A stretch of DNA of 64,000 nt from Desulfuromusa kysingii. GTDB taxonomy: Bacteria > Desulfobacterota > Desulfuromonadia > Desulfuromonadales > Geopsychrobacteraceae. The position numbers and the translations under genes were made by a program. Under the pieces are notes generated by a model that saw nothing but the letters and a program-made list of their open reading frames with translations, searched no databases and was not told where the DNA came from. The stretch lies in the NCBI RefSeq assembly GCF_900107645.1, contig NZ_FNQN01000006.1, positions 204,068-268,067 on the forward strand, written 5' to 3'. Every line of letters begins with the position of its first letter. Within the stretch, counting starts at the first letter, position 1. This document shows, piece after piece, positions 35,709-45,572 of this stretch.

Positions 35709-36223
35709 ATTTCAAAGGGTTAAAATCTCACCGGTTACCAGTAATGATTGTGAATGAGAGGTGCTAATAAAAAGTCAGAACACACGCCTTAATGTGCTTT
35801 GTTCCTCCAGACAAAATCCGGGCCGCCGATTGAAAACCAGTTTTTCTCACTTGGCGTGATTATGACGTTAATTCGTTCATTCTAATGCTCTCATACGACC
35901 AGCTATGCACTTGAAGTCCACTTAGCACTTTAAGTTTTATATGCACCGCTAGGTGCATATCACTCCTTTTCAAGATGAAAGTCAAGCAAATTTACATCTT
36001 TTTTTTGCATCTAAGGTGCAGACCATAAGCTTCCGATCTCAAAGTTTTTTCACAGGATTAAAGTGATGAATTATGAATTCAAACTGAGGTTAAAATGGGG
36101 TCGCGATGAATCCTGAAAATATTAAATAATGTTGACTAATTAATATGAGAGATATAAAAAGATCTATGTGCAACCAAAATCGCAAAAGCAACAAATGTTG
36201 CAGATACTGAAACTGGAGGAATA
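35709..36223. other. Long AT-rich spacer with a palindrome
   Basis: This spacer of about 515 bases separates two divergent genes. No gene was found. At 35939-35960 the arms ATATGCACC and GGTGCATAT (9 bp, four-base centre) form a clean palindrome. A related TGCATCTAAGGTGCA sits at 36007-36021. Both could be operators for the TetR regulator that starts at 36224. Confidence 0.5.
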
Positions 36224-36811
36224 ATGGCTGAAGAAATCGACAGAAGAGTCAGAAAAACCAGAGCAGCCCTATTAAAAGCGCTATTAGAGCTACTAGATGA
36301 ATACCCATATAAAGAAATTAGCGTCAAAATGTTAACGGATAAGGCCGACATTGCAAAACCAACTTTTTATAGGAACTTCACAAGTATTGAAGAGATGCTA
36401 CAGAAAGAATTGGACAATAAGGCAAATATAATTTTTGAAAAAGAATACAACGAACTGCATGAGTGTACATACCTAGATGAGGTGACGGTTGGGTTAGTGC
36501 AAAATTGGGCAGACAACGAAACTCTTCTCATCGCATTATATAAAGCAGAAATGGATAGTAAAGTTTGTGAATCCTTTGCCCGATACTCAGCTAGATATAT
36601 AAATATACTCAACAAAGGGGGGACTATTGACATCAACTCACTGAAACTTCGATATTTTTCAGGTGGAATTTATTGCGCTGTCAGGACATGGTTATTATCA
36701 GGACGGAAAAGTCCAATCAAAGAGTTGTCTGATATTATGGCTCTTGGCCTCTTTCCCATGATAACAAATAAAGCCATTCATCTCTCTCGCGCAGAAAAAA
36801 GAGATCAGTGA
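36224..36811 (+). CDS. TetR/AcrR-family regulator
   Basis: The protein is 195 residues. The helix-turn-helix (about 9-55) reads KTRAALLKALLELLDEYPYKEISVKMLTDKADIAKPTFYRNF, followed by a TetR-type all-helical ligand domain. The turn ADIAKPTFYRNF is characteristic of the DhaS/TetR_C_33-like group. No likely target gene is adjacent on the same strand, so the regulated gene may be the secreted protein across the spacer or something remote. Codon use is AT-rich compared with neighbours, which may mean transfer. Confidence 0.85.
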   Translation: MAEEIDRRVRKTRAALLKALLELLDEYPYKEISVKMLTDKADIAKPTFYRNFTSIEEMLQKELDNKANIIFEKEYNELHECTYLDEVTVGLVQNWADNETLLIALYKAEMDSKVCESFARYSARYINILNKGGTIDINSLKLRYFSGGIYCAVRTWLLSGRKSPIKELSDIMALGLFPMITNKAIHLSRAEKRDQ

Positions 36812-36947
36812 AAAGTGCGTGGAAGCTCTGTACCCCATGTGAGGACGTCCATTCCTTATTAAGGCGGCAGAAACTCGTTCCATGGGCGCCGTAGCGGGAT
36901 TCTATTCCGACACAACATGCAAGCAATCATCAATTAAGACGAGAGAC

Positions 36948-38114
36948 TTAGTGGATAACCACTCGATCGCGCCCCTGTTCTTTGGCTTCATAGAGGGCTT
37001 TATCTGCAGTTTCCATTAGCTGTTCAATGCTTTCAACGCCGGAGTAACCTGTCACCCCAATGCTAACGGTAAGCTTTTCACCATGCGGAAAAGACCAGCC
37101 AGAAACCACCGTCCTAAGCTCATTAAGAAGCCGCCCGGCAACGCTAACCGATGTTTCAGGCAGAACTATAGCAAACTCTTCGCCTCCTATACGGGCTAAG
37201 AGATCAGTCTTTCTTGCCTTATGAGCAACCAATTGAGAAAGCTCTTTCAAGACTTCATCGCCGATTCCATGGCCATAAGTATCATTAACGTTTTTAAAAT
37301 AATCAATATCAAAAATTGCAATAGATAACTGGTGATTATAGCGGCTGCTTAAATTTAAAAGTATTTTTAGTTCTGTATAAAATTCACGCCTATTGGGCAG
37401 TCCTGTTAGGTCGTCGGTAACAGCCATCTCTTTCATGGCATTGAAGTTTTCATTAAGTTTGCTGCGCATAGCTTCCAGGGTCTGGCCAAGGATGGTCAGT
37501 TCGTCTCTGCCTTGCCACTCACAGACAATACTAAGATCGCCTGAGGACAGCACCTCTGCCTGTTTTTTCAACCGCTGCAGTGGTCTTAGTATCTTGAAAT
37601 GAATACTTGGAATAACAAGCAACAAGGCACAAAAAAACATGGCGGCAAACAAAATGATAATAATATTATGCTCTTGTTTAAGCTTGGGAACTATCCAGCC
37701 ATTATCTACTGTAATCTGGACAAAGCCCAAATTTTCTCGGTCTTTTGAAACAATTTGACGCAATGTCGATGAATCAATTTCATGCTCAGGAATTTCTTTG
37801 GAAACCTTCATCAGATAGAGATCAAAAATATCAGAAAATACTTCAATACTGACTATCCGTTCATCTCTTAACAGAAAACGGACCGTATTGCTAACCCCAT
37901 CTGGGGAAAAGGAAAGCATTGCATCCTCAGTACTTTCCACAAGGGTCTTGAGGGTTTCGTGATGAAAAACTGAGAGTTCATTCTTAAGCTTTGTTCGCTC
38001 CAGATCAAGGGTTATGATCATACCGACAGTGATAGGAACAAGCAGTCCTATAAGCAAAACCCAGAAGAGAAACAGGGCCACGCTATGAAATTTTATATTT
38101 TTAATGACTTGCAT
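36948..38114 (-). CDS. Membrane diguanylate cyclase
   Basis: This protein makes c-di-GMP. It is 388 residues: a membrane helix (about 11-35), a periplasmic region (about 40-148), a second helix (150-170), a HAMP-like linker (171-225) and a GGDEF domain (about 230-388). The active site is GGEEF at 310-314, and an RxxD inhibitory site (RKTD, 301-304) stands five residues before it, so product inhibition is expected. The start overlaps the end of the BMP-type binding-protein gene by 14 bases, which suggests that the binding protein delivers a ligand signal to this sensor. Confidence 0.92.
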   Translation of the reverse strand: MQVIKNIKFHSVALFLFWVLLIGLLVPITVGMIITLDLERTKLKNELSVFHHETLKTLVESTEDAMLSFSPDGVSNTVRFLLRDERIVSIEVFSDIFDLYLMKVSKEIPEHEIDSSTLRQIVSKDRENLGFVQITVDNGWIVPKLKQEHNIIIILFAAMFFCALLLVIPSIHFKILRPLQRLKKQAEVLSSGDLSIVCEWQGRDELTILGQTLEAMRSKLNENFNAMKEMAVTDDLTGLPNRREFYTELKILLNLSSRYNHQLSIAIFDIDYFKNVNDTYGHGIGDEVLKELSQLVAHKARKTDLLARIGGEEFAIVLPETSVSVAGRLLNELRTVVSGWSFPHGEKLTVSIGVTGYSGVESIEQLMETADKALYEAKEQGRDRVVIH

Positions 38115-39111
38115 GGGGAGGACACTTCAAATCATCAGAGTAATCGTGGATAGAGATTAAACCTAGAATGATATCTTTCTTTATGACTTCAATTCGCGCG
38201 CGCATTTCAAGGGTAATTAAAGATTCATTATGCTCATCAAACGCTAACCCTACAACATCCTGTTCCAACCCTAGCCGCTTAAAGTTATCTCTCCAAATAC
38301 CCCGTTTAGCGAGCATCAGAGCAGCATAGAGTGTTTTATCTGTCCGCTTGAGCAATGAGGTTAACACATGACCGGGGTAGAGACCATTCTGGTTTACGTC
38401 AACACCGATTCCTAGTTTTCCTCGTGCAGCTACCGCTGCAAGCACAGCAGGCCCTGCCCCACCAGCGGCTTGAAAAATGACATCAGCGCCCTTGTCCATC
38501 ATGTCATTAGCAATAGTGGCGGTAGCCTTCCCGTCAAACCATGCCCCGTCATAAATGCCAGTAAATCCTTCAAGAACTGTTATTTGCGGGTCAACATACT
38601 TTGCCCCTTGAACATAACCACACCAAAAGCGCCGCATATGAGGGATGTCGTTGACCGAGACAAAACCGATTATTTTACTTTTTGAAGCCATTGCTGCCAA
38701 AGCCCCAGCAAGAAATGACCCTTCATGTTCAGCAATTACAAAAGAGAACATATTCGGTTCATCATACACGGCATCGAGTAAAATGAACCGCGTTGCTGAA
38801 TAGTTGCGCACAAATTGAACCAAGTTTGGAAAATGACTGCCATAGAGAGCGATTATGGGTGAATAACCGTCATCCGCATACTTTTTTACTTGATTTAAAT
38901 AGTTATCCATACCAAAGTCAGCAACGGTCTCAGTGCAATTCAATCCTGTTTTTTGGGTAAACAAGGCAACACCTTTGTGCGCAGACGCATTAAATGGATT
39001 GTCTTCGATGCTGCCCTGATAGATCACCACAGGGTTAAAATTGTCAGCACTAACACTAGGGGGCTGTACAAAGAACACAGTCCACAACGCAACTAGAACA
39101 ACTAAATAACG
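38101..39111 (-). CDS. BMP-family periplasmic binding protein
   Basis: The ATG at 39111, after GGAAAGGG, gives 336 residues with a signal peptide (about 1-23, ending VSA); there is no lipobox. The mature protein matches the BMP/PnrA family: VVIYQGSIEDNPFNASAHKG, then ADDGYSPIIALYGSHF, FVIAEHEGSFLAGALAAM, and VIFQAAGGAGPAVLAA. Members bind nucleosides for ABC import, but no permease or ATPase lies nearby. Overlap with the diguanylate cyclase gene points to a sensory role. The ligand is unknown. Confidence 0.88.
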   Translation of the reverse strand, partial: RYLVVLVALWTVFFVQPPSVSADNFNPVVIYQGSIEDNPFNASAHKGVALFTQKTGLNCTETVADFGMDNYLNQVKKYADDGYSPIIALYGSHFPNLVQFVRNYSATRFILLDAVYDEPNMFSFVIAEHEGSFLAGALAAMASKSKIIGFVSVNDIPHMRRFWCGYVQGAKYVDPQITVLEGFTGIYDGAWFDGKATATIANDMMDKGADVIFQAAGGAGPAVLAAVAARGKLGIGVDVNQNGLYPGHVLTSLLKRTDKTLYAALMLAKRGIWRDNFKRLGLEQDVVGLAFDEHNESLITLEMRARIEVIKKDIILGLISIHDYSDDLKCPPHASH

Positions 39112-39449
39112 CATCGACACCCTTTCCTTGTAGATAGTGAGGGAAGAGATCAACAATCATTGAGATTCTCCCAAAAAACTTCTTCTATGCAAAAGTACAG
39201 AGATTTAATTTTTCTAAGCTTATCATAAGTCGTTTGGAAAGTCGCTTGATTGACAATATCAGATCACGACACGTTTTTCAGGATTTAAGCAGAGGCATAG
39301 GAGTGATAAACAAGGCATGTAGATACTAACAAGGGGAATCAGATAGGAATTGCAGGGCCTGACTGTATAGATTCAGTCAAACTCATTGCAAAAAACACGG
39401 AAAACAAGTGTTGCCAACGAAGCAAGAATCTCCATACCGACGGAGCTAT
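39112..39449. other. Spacer, nothing recognised
   Basis: About 340 bases between the BMP-type gene and the ABC exporter gene. It should hold the promoter of the BMP-cyclase pair on the minus strand, but no clear one was picked. No repeat or RNA was seen. Confidence 0.4.
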
Positions 39450-41291
39450 TCATCGATACCCTTCGGCCTGTAAAGAGAACAGGTAGGCATACTGTCCGTT
39501 TTGGTTCATCAATTGTTCGTGACATCCACGTTCGACGATCCGTCCTTTTTCAATAACGATGATCTGGTCCGCCATTCGCACAGTGGAAAATCGATGCGAA
39601 ATAAGGATGGTCATCTTGTCGCGACTCAGGTCGCGGAAGTGTTCAAAGATGGTTGCTTCGGCGGCAGCATCCATGGTTGCTGTTGGCTCGTCAAGAACCA
39701 GCAGGTCGGCTTCGCTGCGCATAAATGCACGAGACAGAGCAATCTTCTGCCATTGTCCACCAGAAAGCTCTCGTCCTCCCTTGAACCACTTGCCTAGTTG
39801 GGTATCGTATTTTTCTGGGAGTTTCTCAATGATCGAATCGGCCATGCCCTTTTCTGCGGCCTGTTGCCAATGTTGTCGATCCTCGAAATAATTAACGTCG
39901 CCGGCGCCAATATTTTCACCGACTTTAAATTGGTAGCGACCGAAATCTTGAAAGATGACGCCGATCCGACTGCGTAAAGCATCGGCCTGCCACTTCTGTA
40001 AATCTAACCCGTCAAGCAGAATGCGACCGCTGTCAGGTTGATAGAGACGCGTGAGAAGTTTGATTAAGGTGGTTTTGCCAGCGCCGTTTTCGCCGACCAA
40101 AGCCAAACTCTCTCCCGGTTGCAAATGGAAACTAACCTCCTGCAAAACAGGTTCTTCAGCTCCCGGATAAGTGAAGCTGACTTGTTCCAAACGCACGCCG
40201 TCCCCAGGTTGCGGACCACACTGCATGAGTCCCGCTTGCTGTGGCACCTCTTGTTCGAGATATTCATAAAGGTTAGAAAGGTAAAGGTTGTCCTCATACA
40301 TGCCGCTGATCGCAGAAAGACTGGCTGATACTGCTGACTGTCCCTGCTTGAATAGCATCAGGTACATGGTCATTTGACCCAGGCTGATGACGCCTTTGAT
40401 TGCCGACAGGGCAATCCAACTATAAGCACCATAAAAAGCAACAGTACCAATCAATCCAAGGAAAAAGCCCCAGGAGTCACGCCGCAGGGTCAGTTTGCGA
40501 TCCTCGGCGAACAGTTTCTCGAAGATTGCACGATAGCGTCGAAGCAACAGCGGACCGAGCCTGAATAGCTTGACCTCTTTGGCGTAATCCTCACGAGCTA
40601 AGACCGTTTCCAGATACATTTGCATGCGTGTCTCTGGCGAACGCCAACGGAACAGCCGAAACTTGTCACCGGAGAACTTCGCCTCAGCGAGAAATTCAGG
40701 AACGCCACCGGCGATCAGAATCAGCACTGTCCAGGGAGAGAATTGTACCAGCAGTATCGCATAGCTGACCAGTGAGATGCCATTCTGTACTAATCCGAAG
40801 GTTCTGGTCACCAAACTCAAAGGGCGGGTCGAAGCTTCGCGTCGAGCGCGGGTCAACTTATCGTAAAATTCAGAATCTTCGAAATGAGACAACTTTAGGG
40901 TTAACGCTTTTTCCAGTATCAGCGTGTTGATTCGCTGTCCCATCAGCGCCCTTAACAGCGCCTGACAGGTAGAGATGCCTCGCTGTGCTCCAGCAATCAG
41001 GGCAACAACTCCGGCTTCGGCGATGACAAACAACAGCACAAAGGTCGTATCGGCGGTGCCAGTCTGTTGCTGCTGACCGATTGCTGTGACCACGCCGTCG
41101 ACGATTAACTGGCCGATCCAGGCTACCGCCGCCGGTAAGATCCCAGCAATCAGGGTCAGGATGGCAAAGATCAGCGCCAGTTGTTTACTAGTCGTCCAGA
41201 CCAGCTCCAGGGCGCGACGACTGTAACGGAAAACATCGAGGTAGCGTTTGTGTGACGGATCACTCTCAGTCATATATGTTGTGTGTTTCAA
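39450..41291 (-). CDS. ABC exporter, fused permease and ATPase
   Basis: A half-transporter of 613 residues. The N-terminal membrane domain has about six helices (about 25-330). The ATPase domain has Walker A GENGAGKTT, signature LSGGQWQK and Walker B LLVLDEPTA, with an ISHRFSTVR switch His. It probably works as a homodimer. The form resembles exporters linked to lipids, peptides or antibiotics; the substrate cannot be told. The listed start is a TTG behind GAGG; an ATG at 41273 is an alternative without a good ribosome binding site. Confidence 0.85.
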   Translation of the reverse strand: MKHTTYMTESDPSHKRYLDVFRYSRRALELVWTTSKQLALIFAILTLIAGILPAAVAWIGQLIVDGVVTAIGQQQQTGTADTTFVLLFVIAEAGVVALIAGAQRGISTCQALLRALMGQRINTLILEKALTLKLSHFEDSEFYDKLTRARREASTRPLSLVTRTFGLVQNGISLVSYAILLVQFSPWTVLILIAGGVPEFLAEAKFSGDKFRLFRWRSPETRMQMYLETVLAREDYAKEVKLFRLGPLLLRRYRAIFEKLFAEDRKLTLRRDSWGFFLGLIGTVAFYGAYSWIALSAIKGVISLGQMTMYLMLFKQGQSAVSASLSAISGMYEDNLYLSNLYEYLEQEVPQQAGLMQCGPQPGDGVRLEQVSFTYPGAEEPVLQEVSFHLQPGESLALVGENGAGKTTLIKLLTRLYQPDSGRILLDGLDLQKWQADALRSRIGVIFQDFGRYQFKVGENIGAGDVNYFEDRQHWQQAAEKGMADSIIEKLPEKYDTQLGKWFKGGRELSGGQWQKIALSRAFMRSEADLLVLDEPTATMDAAAEATIFEHFRDLSRDKMTILISHRFSTVRMADQIIVIEKGRIVERGCHEQLMNQNGQYAYLFSLQAEGYR

Positions 41292-41333
41292 GGGACCTCA
41301 ACCATGAAATTAATCGCAAAGCAGAATGAAAAC

Positions 41334-41367
41334 AAAAAAGCACCTAGCTCAACAAAGCTAAGTGCTT
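41334..41367 (-). terminator. Terminator of tRNA-Pro
   Basis: On the minus strand AAGCACTTAGCT pairs with AGCTAGGTGCTT (one mismatch) and is followed by a T-run. It lies about 10 bases after the tRNA. Confidence 0.85.
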
Positions 41368-41375
41368 AATATGAT

Positions 41376-41452
<77 letters not shown>

Positions 41453-41481
41453 ATATGCAGTCATATTTACAAGAGGCGCGA

Positions 41482-41510
41482 ATTATCTTTTATTCGTTGC
41501 GACTTGTCAA
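41482..41510 (-). promoter_or_regulatory. Promoter of tRNA-Pro
   Basis: On the minus strand TTGACA (41510-41505) is followed after 17 bases by GATAAT (41487-41482), about 30 bases before the tRNA. It is close to consensus and fits a strong stable-RNA promoter. Confidence 0.85.
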
Positions 41511-41816
41511 GAAATTACCTGCTATTTTATCAAGGAAATCACACGGTAATAATCCATACTTATTAACCTAAGATAACCAGACTTGTTACTCCACGCTAAT
41601 AACGTTTCAAAATCATGCACTTTAATCGATTGTATCGACATAACTGAAGAATAACCATTTTAAATATTTTTCTATGTCGAATATGCGTACTTCTCTCACC
41701 ACATATTTTATAGTCGTTCTATTGGAGCAACATCTACACCAAAGAGATCGATAATGTTATGATCTCGGTAATTTTTACCTACGAATAACTCACTCAACAA
41801 GACCTAGGACTGATCC
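41511..41816. other. Spacer before moxR, nothing recognised
   Basis: About 300 AT-rich bases. They should hold the plus-strand promoter of the moxR operon. No clear site, repeat or RNA was picked out. Confidence 0.4.
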
Positions 41817-42761
41817 ATGGTAAATCAACTGGCGAAACAACGTGAAATTCTCAGCGTCATCGACACCCTATCTGGACATTACCTGCAAGGCAAGGTCAGA
41901 GCGCTACGACTGGCAATGATTGCCCTCCTGGCAGATGGACACCTGCTGCTGGAAGATATCCCCGGTCTGGGTAAAACGACTCTGGCGTTGGCATTATCCA
42001 GAGCTCTCGGACTCTCTTTCGGACGGATCCAATGTACTAGCGATCTGTTGCCATCAGATATCACCGGTTTATCGATTTTTGACCGCGAGCAGAATAATTT
42101 CCGTTTTATCAAAGGGCCGATTTTTAATCATATTCTTCTGGTTGATGAAATAAATCGGGCGATGCCAAAAACCCAGAGTGCCATGCTCGAAGCGATGGAA
42201 GAACGTAAAGTGACCATTGAAGGGACCAGCTATTCGCTGCCACATCCTTTTATCGTGATCGCCACTCAAAATCCACTCGAACAGATTGGGACTTACCCGT
42301 TACCAGAATCACAGCTTGATCGTTTTCTTATTACCACTGATATTGGCTATCCCCCGTCGCAACTGGAAAAAGATATTATTCGTGACGGCGGTATCCGGAA
42401 CAAGATGATTCAGATTCAACCTCTGTTAACACTCAATGATATTGAACTGGCAAAACAAGCCGTTGCTACGATCCAGCTCAACGACAAGCTGGTTGAATAT
42501 ATTCTGGCAATAGCACAAGCCAGCCGTGGCCATAAATTCATTGCCGCAGGAATATCCACCCGTGGTGCCATCAGCATGGCTGCAGCAGCACGTGCAGCGG
42601 CCTACCTCGATGGCCGGAACTATGTGATTCCCGAAGATGTCAAATTGATCGCTGGACCTGTGGCTGCTCACCGTCTTATTCTGCGTCCAGAGCACCGATC
42701 CCTTAACCACCGTGAGGTCTTACTATCAATTTTCAACGACGTCCCCGTTCCTTTGGTCTAA
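41817..42761 (+). CDS. MoxR-family AAA+ ATPase
   Basis: A 314-residue AAA+ chaperone-like ATPase. Walker A is EDIPGLGKTTLAL (about 44-56), Walker B is ILLVDEINRAMPKTQSAMLEAMEE, and sensor 1 is IVIATQNPLEQIGTYPLPE. A lid domain follows. MoxR proteins usually help assemble or activate a protein complex together with a DUF58 partner. It is the first gene of a plus-strand operon with the DUF58 and transglutaminase genes. Confidence 0.93.
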   Translation: MVNQLAKQREILSVIDTLSGHYLQGKVRALRLAMIALLADGHLLLEDIPGLGKTTLALALSRALGLSFGRIQCTSDLLPSDITGLSIFDREQNNFRFIKGPIFNHILLVDEINRAMPKTQSAMLEAMEERKVTIEGTSYSLPHPFIVIATQNPLEQIGTYPLPESQLDRFLITTDIGYPPSQLEKDIIRDGGIRNKMIQIQPLLTLNDIELAKQAVATIQLNDKLVEYILAIAQASRGHKFIAAGISTRGAISMAAAARAAAYLDGRNYVIPEDVKLIAGPVAAHRLILRPEHRSLNHREVLLSIFNDVPVPLV

Positions 42762-42793
42762 AGCTAACCAAAGCGGGAGCGCTTTACATCATC

Positions 42794-43633
42794 ATGACTC
42801 TGTTATTGGGTTTTGGGGCGGTCAATACGGGTAATAACCTGCTCTATTTGATGGTGTCAGCTCTCCTTGGTTTTATGTCGGTTTCTGGTTTTCTTGGTCA
42901 CTGGAACCTGCAAAAATTAGACTTGACACTTGAGCCCCCAGAAGAAATTTATGCGGGATTGGAAACCTTGGTCAACGTCAAAGTTTTCAACCGCCGCCGC
43001 TGGCTTCCTGCCTTTCTCCTTGATATTTCGATTGATAATAATTATCGGCACCCTGGTCATCTGGCGCTATTGAAACGGCGAGAGCAGCAAGGAGTTGGAG
43101 TGGCCATGACTTTCCCTGACCGTGGAGACCATTGCCAGCATCGCGTCACTGTTAGCTCTGCTTTTCCCATTAATTTTTTTGTTCGTTATCGCCATGTTGA
43201 ATTGCAGCAAGCTATTACAGTTTTTCCGCGTCCGATCCATTGTTACAATCAGGGAGTGACCGATGTTCAGCATGAATCTGGTGGAGAAAACGCTCTCCGG
43301 CGTGGTTTCGATGGTGACATTCATCAGATTAAAGACTATGTCGGCGGTGAGCCACTCAAAATGATCCACTGGAAGCTTAGCGCCCGTCATGACAGTTTGA
43401 AGCTTAAAGAGCTGTCAAGTCAGTATCAGCCTCCCATCGAAATTGATCCTCTCGCTTTGCCAGGACAGGAACTGGAACAACAGTTGTGTTGTGCTTCTTA
43501 TCTGGTCAACGACCTCATTTGTTCCCATCAACCTGTCGGGTTGAAGTTGAAGTCACATGTTATCGCTCCAGGGCTCGGGAACGCCCACAAAATCTATTTA
43601 CTCAAGGAGTTGGCCCGTTATGGTAAAGATTAA
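42794..43633 (+). CDS. DUF58 protein
   Basis: The listed frame is 279 residues from the first ATG. Two helices near the N terminus (LLLGFGAVNTGNNLLYLMVSALLGFMSVSGFL) are typical of DUF58. The DUF58 motif appears as RRGFDGDIHQIKDYVGGEPLKMIHWKLSARHDSL. The family N-terminal stretch RPRSFGLKLTKAGALYII is encoded in frame upstream of that ATG, overlapping the end of moxR, and has no ATG, GTG or TTG in a usable place. The true start may be an ATC at 42725 with GAGG seven bases before it, or the first part may be lost. Confidence 0.85.
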   Translation: MTLLLGFGAVNTGNNLLYLMVSALLGFMSVSGFLGHWNLQKLDLTLEPPEEIYAGLETLVNVKVFNRRRWLPAFLLDISIDNNYRHPGHLALLKRREQQGVGVAMTFPDRGDHCQHRVTVSSAFPINFFVRYRHVELQQAITVFPRPIHCYNQGVTDVQHESGGENALRRGFDGDIHQIKDYVGGEPLKMIHWKLSARHDSLKLKELSSQYQPPIEIDPLALPGQELEQQLCCASYLVNDLICSHQPVGLKLKSHVIAPGLGNAHKIYLLKELARYGKD

Positions 43634-45548
43634 GGTGCCACTCGATATTTTGACATATCTCGTCGTTGCGCTGGGGCTTGGGCCACTGTTTCTGTGGCTT
43701 GATGTTCCTGTGCAGGTGATCGTCTTTGGTGCATTTATCGCCGGGATTCTCTGCGACAAACGCCAGCGGTACTGGTTTGGGTCACGGCTTGCGACTGCAC
43801 TAACGTTGCTATTTTTTATCTTTTACAGTCTCCAGATCAATCTCAATAATGTGGTCCTTCCAGTCATTAATGTTTTAGCCTTGTTACTCAGTATCCGCTT
43901 ACTCACTGAAAAACAAGGGCGTCATTATCTGCAAATGTTCGCTCTTTCGCTATTCTGTCTTGCTGCATCTTCTTTGCTGAGTTTAAATATTGCTTATCTT
44001 CCTGCTCTGATTCTCATGGTGGCAGGAGTCACCATCGGCCTGGTGTTGCTGACTTTTTATCAACGTAGCCCTGGGTTACGGTTGCAGCGACAACAACTGT
44101 CTATCCTGTTAAAAACAGCGACGATCCTCCCCGTAGGCTCTCTGCTATTGATGCTGATTCTATTTGTTGTTCTGCCCCGGACACAGTATCCGCTTTGGAA
44201 TTTCCTCAATCCAAAAAACTCTGCCAAAACTGGTTTCAGCGAACAAGTACAACCTGGAACCTTTGCTCGTAATGTTGCCGACAAGAGCGTCGCTTTTCGG
44301 GTTAAAATCAAGGAGTTGGCTCGAGAGGATCTGTACTGGCGTGGAACAGTTTTGACAACCATTACCGGAAAGGTCTGGACGCGCGAGAGCCCGCAAGGGC
44401 CAAGGAGAGCGATTGTTGGCGGACAAACCATTGACTACACCCTCACCCTCCCCCCGACTAATGAACGTTTTTTGTTTACCTTGGATCTTCCTGAGGAGAT
44501 TGAGGGGATAAGCCACCAGGTAGATAACGACCAAGTCTTTATGGCACGTCGGCAACTGGAAAAGAGCCATAGTTATAATGGGCAATCACGTCTCGGTGGA
44601 CAGTTGCAACAACCGTCAAACTGGAACCGCGACCTCTACTTGCAAGTCCCTTCAACCTTGTCCTCACGGATCAAGCTGATCGCAGATACAATTCGCCAAC
44701 AAACAGACAGTCTTTCGCAGCGAGTGGTCTTGCTAGAAGATTTTTTTCGTGAACAAAAGTTAAGCTACGCAGATCATGACCTCCCGGTCTCCACAGCTCC
44801 GATTGATGAATTTCTATTCACGAAAAAGCGTGGCTATTGTGAGTTTTTTGCGTCTTCGTTTGCACAACTCTTGCGCCTCTGTGAGGTGCCAACGCGTTTA
44901 GTCGGCGGATACCACGGTGGCGAATACAATAATATTGGTGGTTATTATGTTGTCACTGAAGATCTGGCTCATGTGTGGGTCGAGGCGTTGATAGAAAATC
45001 GATGGCAGAGGATAGATCCGAGTCGTCTGGCGGTCAATGCCGATAGTGCCCTCTTGGCTCCACGACAACAGGGCTTATCGTTATTCAAACGGACCGTGGA
45101 CGGTGCTGAATATTTGTGGACTCAGGTGATCATCAATTATGATCTGCGACAGCAGATTAATTTGGTGAAATTCAGCGGTCAGAAACTGAAAAACATAGTC
45201 CCCGGAGTAGTCTCTATACGCACCCCGTTGTTGATTCTGACCGTATTGGTTGCCTTGATTACCCTGTTGATCTGGCTGTGGCGCCGCCAACGTATAAGCC
45301 CGGAAGGTCGACTGTTAAAGCGTTATCAGAAGGCGATTATAAAAAAATATGGGTTGCAAGCCATTGACAAAAATTGTGGCTTACTTGAATTTGCGCAACA
45401 GCTGGATGACCCCCACGCGATCAAGTTCGCTCGTTATCTCAGTTCATTTCTTTACACCGATCAATCGCTGACCGATGATGATGTCCATGCCCTCAATGTT
45501 CTTATAGACACCATCATCGTCTCATCCAGAAACAATCAGATCCCATGA
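43620..45548 (+). CDS. Membrane transglutaminase-like protein (TgpA type)
   Basis: The ATG at 43620 overlaps the DUF58 gene by 14 bases and gives 642 residues. Five or six N-terminal helices (about 10-190) are followed by a periplasmic transglutaminase domain and one C-terminal helix (TPLLILTVLVALITLLIWLW) with a cytoplasmic tail. The Cys-His-Asp catalytic set is in KRGYCEFFASSF, DLAHVWVEAL and RIDPS. The DUF3488/DUF4129 layout matches TgpA of Pseudomonas. MoxR, DUF58 and this gene form a conserved operon type of poorly known envelope role. Confidence 0.92.
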   Translation: MVKIKVPLDILTYLVVALGLGPLFLWLDVPVQVIVFGAFIAGILCDKRQRYWFGSRLATALTLLFFIFYSLQINLNNVVLPVINVLALLLSIRLLTEKQGRHYLQMFALSLFCLAASSLLSLNIAYLPALILMVAGVTIGLVLLTFYQRSPGLRLQRQQLSILLKTATILPVGSLLLMLILFVVLPRTQYPLWNFLNPKNSAKTGFSEQVQPGTFARNVADKSVAFRVKIKELAREDLYWRGTVLTTITGKVWTRESPQGPRRAIVGGQTIDYTLTLPPTNERFLFTLDLPEEIEGISHQVDNDQVFMARRQLEKSHSYNGQSRLGGQLQQPSNWNRDLYLQVPSTLSSRIKLIADTIRQQTDSLSQRVVLLEDFFREQKLSYADHDLPVSTAPIDEFLFTKKRGYCEFFASSFAQLLRLCEVPTRLVGGYHGGEYNNIGGYYVVTEDLAHVWVEALIENRWQRIDPSRLAVNADSALLAPRQQGLSLFKRTVDGAEYLWTQVIINYDLRQQINLVKFSGQKLKNIVPGVVSIRTPLLILTVLVALITLLIWLWRRQRISPEGRLLKRYQKAIIKKYGLQAIDKNCGLLEFAQQLDDPHAIKFARYLSSFLYTDQSLTDDDVHALNVLIDTIIVSSRNNQIP

Positions 45549-45572
45549 AGCCGTTCTCTTCCGAGGTTGGCC

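Noticed and set aside
36698..36926. Minus-strand frames near the TetR gene end
   Set aside because: They overlap the end of the TetR gene on the opposite strand and have no recognisable sequence or start signal.
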